A stretch of 24,661 nucleotides of DNA from Thraustochytrium sp. TN22 (lineage: Eukaryota; Sar; Bigyra; Thraustochytrida; Thraustochytriidae). The notes beneath the pieces were generated by a model. The model worked only from the letters and a program-made list of their open reading frames with translations. It did not search any database and was not told the DNA's origin. The translations under genes were made by a program, and so were the position numbers. Within the stretch, counting starts at the first letter, position 1. Each line of letters opens with the position of its first letter. Positions 19,082 to 24,661 of this stretch are shown here, piece after piece. Location: contig JABLUY010000374.1 in assembly GCA_013306675.1 (NCBI GenBank), positions 1-24,661 of the forward strand. Direction: 5' to 3'.

Positions 19082-22000
19082 ATGCGCCGCCAGATTCGAA
19101 GCGAGGCCGCGATGCTGGGCAGCGCGACGCGGGTGGTGCCGCTGTCGCCCGATGCGTGCCGCGCGGAGGTGCGCAAGGCGCTGGCTAGCATCGAGGCCGG
19201 CGCCGAGGAGCTGGACCTCAAGGAGGCGGACCTGAGCGCCGAGGAGCTAGACCTGGTGCTGGAGGCGCTCAAACGCAACGAGCGCGTGCGCAAGCTGGAC
19301 CTGTCCGGGAACCCGCGGCTGGATGACGGCGCCGGCGCAACGTTGCGCATGGTGCTACAGGTGAACGCGAGCCTCGAGGAAGTGGACCTGACAGGGTGCT
19401 CCGGGATGGGCCCTGGAGGCATCGCGGAGCTGGCTCGCGCGCTCAACGTGAACATGGCGCTGCGCTCGCTCTCGCTGCGCAACACCGACATGGGCGGCCT
19501 GCATGCGAGCAAGGAGCTCTCGCGCGCGCTGCGCGCCAACCGGTCGCTGCAACAGCTCGACCTGCGCACGAATCGCCTGGGCTGCGAGGGCGTCGAGCAC
19601 CTGGCGCGCGCGCTCAAGACGAACCGCAGCCTGCAGGTGCTCAACATTAGCGAGAATGAAATCTCCGACGAGGGCGCCATCGTCATGTCCAAGACGCTGC
19701 GCAACAATCGCAGCTTGGAGAAGCTCGACATGTGGCGCAATGGCATCAGTGACCAGGGCGCCGCCTATTTGCGCGAAGCAGTGCGCCAGAACTCCGTGCT
19801 GCAGGCACTCAACGCGGAGAACGTCATTCATCGTAACGAGCTCTCCCGTCGCGTCGAGTACCGCAAGAACCTGCCCTACGCTGGGCTCTCGCCGGCGGAG
19901 CGCCAGGGCGCGCAGCTGTTTCGCTGCCTCTTTCTGCATGAGGGCGGGGTGCCCGCGAGCAGCCGGGAAGCGGGCGGGGAGGACTGCGACGAAGGCCACA
20001 ACGAGGACGAGGATGAGGATGAGGATGAGGAGGAGAAGGAGCGTGCCGCTGCGGAGGCGGGGGACGACTTTGACGATGCAGAGACGCTCGAGGAGCCCGT
20101 CGTGGTGGAGCCGCTCAAGTTCTCAGACGAGGCCTTCCGCCTTGCGCGTGAGGACACTGGGCTCTTCGTGTGGTGCGTGGAGCGGCTGCTGGAAAATGCT
20201 TCGTACGCGGAGCTGCTCACCAGGGAGGTGATGCGAAGCGATCTGTGGCTCCAGGAGGGGGCCAGCGAGCCTGTGCCCATGGCACACCTCATCATGAGCA
20301 ATCGCACGGCGCTGGCAGGCGCTGAGAGGCTGTGCGCGCGCGTATTCAACCTCATGACCATCCACGAGGGCCGCCGCCTGTTCAAGGCCAAGGACAGCGC
20401 CGGGCGCAGCTTTCGCTCGCTCGCGACCGGCCACCCGAGCGACGAGGTAGTGGCCTGGGCCAAGCGCTACGGCACCTATCTGTCGCGGTACGACATCTCG
20501 GACGGGCCTCCAGTACATGAGAGCAAGACGTGCGCCGTGCACTTCGCCACGGACATCATCACCGAGCAGGAGGTGGCGCTCAAGATCATGAAGGATGCCG
20601 AACAGTTCCGCAACGAGCTCATCTCGCGCGGGCTCGTGGCACCCGACGTCACACTCGAGGCGCTGCCGGAGCTGGTCGAGGCGCGCGACGCCAACCAGCA
20701 GCGCCTCACGCATGTGGTGCCCATCGTGCGCGCGCACTGCGTGGACCGCTGCATCGTCATGCCGCGCGCCACGCGCTCGCTCTTCGAGGCCATCAACACG
20801 GAGCAGTTCGTGGGCCGCCAGCTCGGCAAGATCCGCACCATCGCGCACGCGCTGGCGCGCGCGCTGCAGGAGCTGCGCGAGCAGGGCCGCATCCACGCCG
20901 ACATCAAGCCACGCAACTTCGTGCGCGTCTCGCGGAGCTCCTCGTCCACCTTTGAGGCGACCAACGGGGCGCTGGAGCTGAGCGCCGACTGGCGTCGCAT
21001 GGAGCTGTCCGAGCAGGCCGCCGAGGAGGAGAACTTCGCCGCAGGTCTTTCGCCCTTTGGCGGCGAGACCTGGCAGCTCATTGACCTGGACGCCTCCGTG
21101 CGCCTCGGCGAGCCCGCCGGCGAAAAGTACAGCTCCGGCTACTGCCCGCCCGAGCTCGCGCGCGCGCTCTTCGCGCACGGCGGCACGGGCGTCGTGGAGG
21201 CCGCCTCCAGCTTTGACGTGTGGAGCTTTGGCGCCATTCTGTACCAGATGCTCTCCGGCACGAAGCTCTTCATGGTCGACGAGACTGACGACAACCTCGT
21301 GTCCTTCCACGCCAAGGCGGAGCTCATCAACTGGATCGCCATCGACCGCGACCGCCTGGCGCGCATCCACCAGCCGGCCTGGCCGCGCTGGGACATGGAG
21401 TACGCGCGGGACCTCGTGCGCGGCTGCCTCATGGGCGACCCGGTGGAGCGGCTCAGCATCGACGACGTCCTGCGCCATCCGTTCTTCGCCACCGTGCAGG
21501 GCCGTGCGTCGATCGCACTGCCGCCGACCGAGGCCGACCGGGACGCCTCGCAGAGCATTGCGGCGGCGGCGGCGCAGGCGCAGATCGTGGAAGACTCCAA
21601 GGCCGCCACCAAGCGCATCCTCTCGTTCCGCATCAAGGTCGACCAGCAGCCCGGCGGGTCCTCCGCGCGTGCGCGTGGTTTGCCGCTAAGGCGCGCCGAG
21701 CTTGCCATGGTGTACCCGCAGCGCTACCACTTCTTCCTCTCGCACATGCAAAAGGAGGCGGCCGGTATCGTCAAGGACCTCTACCTGAACCTCACCGAGG
21801 CGCGCTGCCTGGCGTGGATCGACATGCACGCGGAGGACCTCACCCAGGAGTCCATGCGTCACGGCGTGGAGAACTCCAGCTACTACGTGCTCGTGCTCAC
21901 GGAGAACGTGCTGTTTCGGCCCTTTTGCGTGATGGAGCTCTTTTGGGCCATCACGCACCATGGCGCCGAGGCCGCGCGGCGCATCGTCTTTATTGTCGAA

Positions 22001-22882
22001 GAAGACCCCCGCTTCTCACCGTGGGACGCCGACGTCGACGTGCCCTGGATCACCCCCGCCGAGCTCCGCGCGGCGCTCGAGGCGCGCGGCCTGCCGGCCG
22101 CGGCCGTCGATAAGCGCGTCGAGGCCTTTGAGGCATCCACGGCGCAGCTGCGCGCCGCGCTCCAGTCGCTCCTGGAGAGCGACCCGCGCGCCGAGGCCGG
22201 CCTCCGAGCCGAGGACGTGCTGGCCGGCGCCAGGACCTACGTGCAGCAGCGTGTCAAGATCCCCTACCGACGCCGCGCGTACGAGGAGATGGCCATGATC
22301 GAGGAGCTCCTCACGGTTTGCGGATACTCCTCACCGCACGCGCTGCGCGAGGCTGAGGCGCTAAGCGCCATCTCCGGCCTCGACAAGCCGCCCGAGCGCG
22401 ACCTGTACATCCTCTATCACGAGAGCGGCGCGCCGGTCGCCAAGGACCTGGCTGCCACGCTGCGCGAGCATCCATTTGTCGAGGTGCACGGCGAGCGAAG
22501 CTGCCTGCGCACGCAGGTGCTCGCCACGGCCATGGTTCAGAAGCTGCAGCACCGGGTCAGCCCGGACACGCTTCTCATTCTATTGCTCAAGGATGGCTTC
22601 TTTAAGGGCAGCGCCGTGCTGCAGCAGGTCCTCGCCACCTGGATCTGCTCGGACGCGCGACCCTTTGTCGTCCTGCAGTACGACTGGCCCTTTGGCGGGC
22701 CCGAGCAGGATGGCGTCCAGGCGGATCTGCGTTCCGCGCTCTTTGACTTTACCGAGATCATGCCGTATCGCAAGCTCGAGCGCAGGCACGAGCACATGGC
22801 CATGATCAAGGAGACCAAGCGCAAACTCATGCTCAACGCTGCCAAGTACGAGGTGGCCGCGCGCAACAAGGCGGCGACATAG
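19082..22882 (+). CDS. LRR - protein kinase - TIR - degenerate TIR receptor-like protein, 1266 aa
   Basis: Residue numbers count from the ATG at 19082. The N-terminal part (about 40-250) holds about eight ribonuclease-inhibitor-type LRRs with 28-29-residue spacing (LDLSGN, VDLTGC, LDLRTN, LNISEN, LDMWRN). An acidic Asp/Glu linker follows (about 300-320). The kinase domain is about 465-805: VALK Lys501, catalytic loop HADIKPRN with Asp607 and Asn612, Mg-binding Asp668 in 'LIDLD', 'CPPEL' and 'DVWSFGAILYQML'. The glycine loop is weak, but catalytic residues are present. A TIR-like domain (about 879-980) reads 'YHFFLSH', 'WIDMHAEDLTQESM', 'YYVLVLTENVLFRPFCVMEL' with candidate NADase Glu952. A second TIR-like segment is at about 1105-1230. 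No signal peptide or membrane helix is seen, so it is probably cytosolic. LRR plus TIR suggests an NLR-like sensor. The start could also be Met11 (19112), which has the better Kozak context. Confidence 0.88.
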   Translation: MRRQIRSEAAMLGSATRVVPLSPDACRAEVRKALASIEAGAEELDLKEADLSAEELDLVLEALKRNERVRKLDLSGNPRLDDGAGATLRMVLQVNASLEEVDLTGCSGMGPGGIAELARALNVNMALRSLSLRNTDMGGLHASKELSRALRANRSLQQLDLRTNRLGCEGVEHLARALKTNRSLQVLNISENEISDEGAIVMSKTLRNNRSLEKLDMWRNGISDQGAAYLREAVRQNSVLQALNAENVIHRNELSRRVEYRKNLPYAGLSPAERQGAQLFRCLFLHEGGVPASSREAGGEDCDEGHNEDEDEDEDEEEKERAAAEAGDDFDDAETLEEPVVVEPLKFSDEAFRLAREDTGLFVWCVERLLENASYAELLTREVMRSDLWLQEGASEPVPMAHLIMSNRTALAGAERLCARVFNLMTIHEGRRLFKAKDSAGRSFRSLATGHPSDEVVAWAKRYGTYLSRYDISDGPPVHESKTCAVHFATDIITEQEVALKIMKDAEQFRNELISRGLVAPDVTLEALPELVEARDANQQRLTHVVPIVRAHCVDRCIVMPRATRSLFEAINTEQFVGRQLGKIRTIAHALARALQELREQGRIHADIKPRNFVRVSRSSSSTFEATNGALELSADWRRMELSEQAAEEENFAAGLSPFGGETWQLIDLDASVRLGEPAGEKYSSGYCPPELARALFAHGGTGVVEAASSFDVWSFGAILYQMLSGTKLFMVDETDDNLVSFHAKAELINWIAIDRDRLARIHQPAWPRWDMEYARDLVRGCLMGDPVERLSIDDVLRHPFFATVQGRASIALPPTEADRDASQSIAAAAAQAQIVEDSKAATKRILSFRIKVDQQPGGSSARARGLPLRRAELAMVYPQRYHFFLSHMQKEAAGIVKDLYLNLTEARCLAWIDMHAEDLTQESMRHGVENSSYYVLVLTENVLFRPFCVMELFWAITHHGAEAARRIVFIVEEDPRFSPWDADVDVPWITPAELRAALEARGLPAAAVDKRVEAFEASTAQLRAALQSLLESDPRAEAGLRAEDVLAGARTYVQQRVKIPYRRRAYEEMAMIEELLTVCGYSSPHALREAEALSAISGLDKPPERDLYILYHESGAPVAKDLAATLREHPFVEVHGERSCLRTQVLATAMVQKLQHRVSPDTLLILLLKDGFFKGSAVLQQVLATWICSDARPFVVLQYDWPFGGPEQDGVQADLRSALFDFTEIMPYRKLERRHEHMAMIKETKRKLMLNAAKYEVAARNKAAT

Positions 22883-22890
22883 TTGTGCCA

Positions 22891-23440
22891 CTAAGTTAGA
22901 GAGGAAACGAGCCAAATCAACTGCTTGCTGCCCGCCTTGTCCACGCGGGCGACGCGCGAGTTGCCCGAGACCTCCTCGGCGCTGAAAATATCATTGAAGA
23001 CGCCCCCGGACGGAAGACGATCACATTGTCGTCCAGGCGCGAGAGCAGGCGCTGAGAGGTGCTTACCTGCAGACGCAGCGCGTAGCCCGAGCTGCTCAAA
23101 GGGGGGCACACCCGAGGTGGCGTTGCTGCGGACCGCGGGCATCTCGTTGTCTTCGATGTTGAGCAGCCGCGGCGGCCCGTGAGCACGGAGATGAGACGAT
23201 TGTCGTAGGTGTCGCTCGCGGGCGAGAAGCGCCACATCATCTCTGGGCTCTTGGCTCGGGCCGTGATTCGGCCGCCAGGCTGCAGCGTCGTGACCGGAAG
23301 AAGTAGTGGAGCCCGATCATGTCGCTGTAGCGCCGGTCCTTCAGGCGGAAGGCGCTCTAACGAGAGCAGGACACCAAGCTCCGGTTGACACATACACAGC
23401 CCAGGGCGTCCGTCGGCTGCGCGACGGGCGGCTGGGCCAT
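22891..23440 (-). pseudogene. frame-broken coding relic, family unknown
   Basis: On the minus strand, from an ATG at 23440 (MAQPPVAQPTDALG), protein-like segments follow in order but in different frames: an in-frame TAG at 23357-23359, 'FRLKDRRYSDMIGLHYFF' (about 23300-23353), 'GGRITARAKSPEMMWRF' then 'SDTYDNRLISVLTG', then 'LLNIEDNEMPAVRSNATSG' in another frame, 'RLLSRLDDNVIVF', and 'GGVFNDIFSAEEVSGNS' running to a TAG at 22891-22893. At least one stop and several frameshifts are needed. Composition is unlike background noise frames. It is tail to tail with the LRR-kinase-TIR gene, only eight bases between stops. A recent pseudogene is the simplest reading; assembly indels are the main alternative. 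I do not recognise the family. Confidence 0.5.
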
Positions 23441-24524
23441 CGTGGTGCTGGCCCTTTGCCGAAGTGGCTGATCGTTTATGTGCGCTACGTAGGTTCAATT
23501 TTGCAGCGGCAAGCGCGAATCGAACTTGGGCTTGCAAGCAAGCTTTGTGTGTGTGCCTGGCCGAAAGGATACTTCTTCGGTGCGTCGCTGGTTGCTCCGC
23601 TGCTCCACTCGTCGCTGGCCTTAGCACATCACGCTGTGTGCGCCTGTTGCAGCATGCATGTGCGTAAGCGCGGGCTCAGCTCGGGCGCGGCAGGGCAGCG
23701 CCGCCGCTATCCTGAGGAGCGGCCGAAGAAGGCCGGCTGGCTAGGCAAGAGGTGGTCGCCGCGGCCAAACGTGAGCTCGCGCTCCAAGGGCGCATGCCAG
23801 TCAGCTCGCGCAGGACCATGAGGGCAGCCCTGACAGTGATGAACTTGAAGCACCTCGCGACCAAGTCCGAGTCACCGGGCCGTGGCCACTGGCCGGCCAC
23901 ATACCACTGCCAGTCTGTGCACCTTTGCAAGGACACCACCTACCAGCAGCCTGGCGTGTCGGACACGCACTGCGGCCTGAATCTGAGGCAGCGCCAGCGG
24001 CGGTGGGCGCAGCGGCGGCTGCGCCGCCGCGCTGCGCTGGGCGGCTGGAGTCAGGGCTCGCGAGGACCGCTCGCTCCGGCTCGCGGGCTCGCCCTCGCTC
24101 TCGCCCTTGCTCAAGTTGTTCTCCCTCGAGGCGCCTCGCTCTCGCGGTGCACCAGAACCTGCTCCTCGGGCTCAGGCTGGCGCGGCGTCGCAGTGCAAGC
24201 GCGACCACCACCCTGCACACGGCAAGAGCGCGCCGCGCCGCCGCCCCTCGCTCGAGCGCCAGGCGCCGCTCGCGCCGCTCGCCCGACGCTGCCCACCACG
24301 CGGCGCGCCGCCCGACGCCGGCCGCCGGCGGAGAGGGCGCCGCGGCCGCGAGCGGCCTGCCCGCGCGCGCCGCAACCTGCTGCTGGCCGCCGCCGGGCTG
24401 GGCTACCCTTCGTGTGCACACGGCACGCGCGGCGGCAGGAGAGGCTGCGCGTGCTGCACAGCGCGCGCCAGAGGGGCCAGCGCGCAGACCCGCAACCCAC
24501 GACGTCGCCGCTGCTCTCGCAAGC
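23441..24524. other. gene-poor stretch, possibly more relic sequence
   Basis: No confident gene. A minus-strand frame at 23676-23939 contains 'CTDWQWYVAGQWPRPGDSD' and 'FITVRAALMVLRELTGM', which look protein-like and may be an upstream piece of the relic at 22891-23440. From about 24000 the sequence is very GC-rich with (CTCGC)-type repeats and only compositional frames; it is the probable promoter of the gene starting at 24525. Confidence 0.4.
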
Positions 24525-24661
24525 ATGCTGGGCAAGGTGATTCTCTCGCGCTTCTGGCCGACGGCGCGGACGCGCGCGGCGGCGTCGGACCCCGCGCCGC
24601 CGCCCACCCCCGAGGCGGACGCCGGAGATGAGCTCGAGCTCGAGCAGGTGACCGTCTTCTT
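24525..24661 (+). CDS. 5' end of a gene cut by the window edge
   Basis: An ATG with A at -3 opens 45 codons that run off the window. The N-terminus MLGKVILSRFWPTARTRAAA is hydrophobic and basic without acids, fitting a mitochondrial presequence or signal anchor, then turns Pro/Ala-rich and acidic (GDELELEQVTVF). Composition changes from the preceding non-coding DNA at the ATG. The product cannot be identified from this fragment. Confidence 0.5.
   Translation, partial: MLGKVILSRFWPTARTRAAASDPAPPPTPEADAGDELELEQVTVF

Noticed and set aside
23053-23066. Donor-like CTGCAG|GTAAGC on the minus strand in the relic, followed by an acceptor-like ATTTTCAG about 80 bases on
   Set aside because: The stretch between them itself looks coding (RLLSRLDDNVIVF) and splicing would not restore the neighbouring reading frame.

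Overview
The window looks like nuclear DNA of a GC-rich, gene-dense, intron-poor eukaryotic protist. Supporting signs are a polyubiquitin gene, a peroxisomal-type 2-hydroxyacyl-CoA lyase, an ABCG half-transporter, RGS and EF-hand domains, Kozak-like start contexts instead of ribosome binding sites, and wide gaps with microsatellites. The ubiquitin variant, the Crinkler-like REase/kinase protein and the sterol/sulfo-lipid enzymes fit a stramenopile, perhaps a labyrinthulomycete (thraustochytrid). That taxonomic guess is inference and low to moderate in confidence.

Layout from left to right: a Crinkler-type nuclease-like plus pseudokinase protein (+, 98-1852); 2-hydroxyacyl-CoA lyase ending in KANL (+, 2533-4293); a small poly-Asp/poly-Gln membrane protein (-, 4436-4975); an ORF with a duplicated helical domain (+, about 5240-6115) and a 77-residue ORF (+, 6159-6392); a three-unit polyubiquitin gene (-, 6704-7393); a twin-CRE element; a disordered protein starting MGCASS (+, 8758-9741); a 194-197 bp tandem repeat; an EF-hand/RGS protein (-, 10619-11671); a frame-broken coding relic (+, about 12600-13278); a fatty acid/sterol hydroxylase-sulfotransferase fusion (-, 13316-15361); a divergent ABCG half-transporter (+, 16872-18698); a 1266-residue LRR-kinase-TIR-TIR protein (+, 19082-22882); a frame-broken relic (-, 22891-23440); and the first 45 codons of a further gene (+, 24525 to the window end).

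Functional themes: (1) lipid and sterol chemistry, from the 2-hydroxyacyl-CoA lyase, the hydroxylase-sulfotransferase fusion and its divergent ABCG neighbour, which could export the product; (2) signalling and possible immunity, from the LRR-kinase-TIR-TIR protein, the Crinkler-like REase-pseudokinase, the EF-hand/RGS protein and the acylated MGCASS protein. The best candidates for something undescribed are the hydroxylase-sulfotransferase fusion, the LRR-kinase-tandem-TIR receptor with a predicted catalytically dead second TIR, and the EF-hand/RGS protein. All domain calls come from motif reading by eye; no database search was run.
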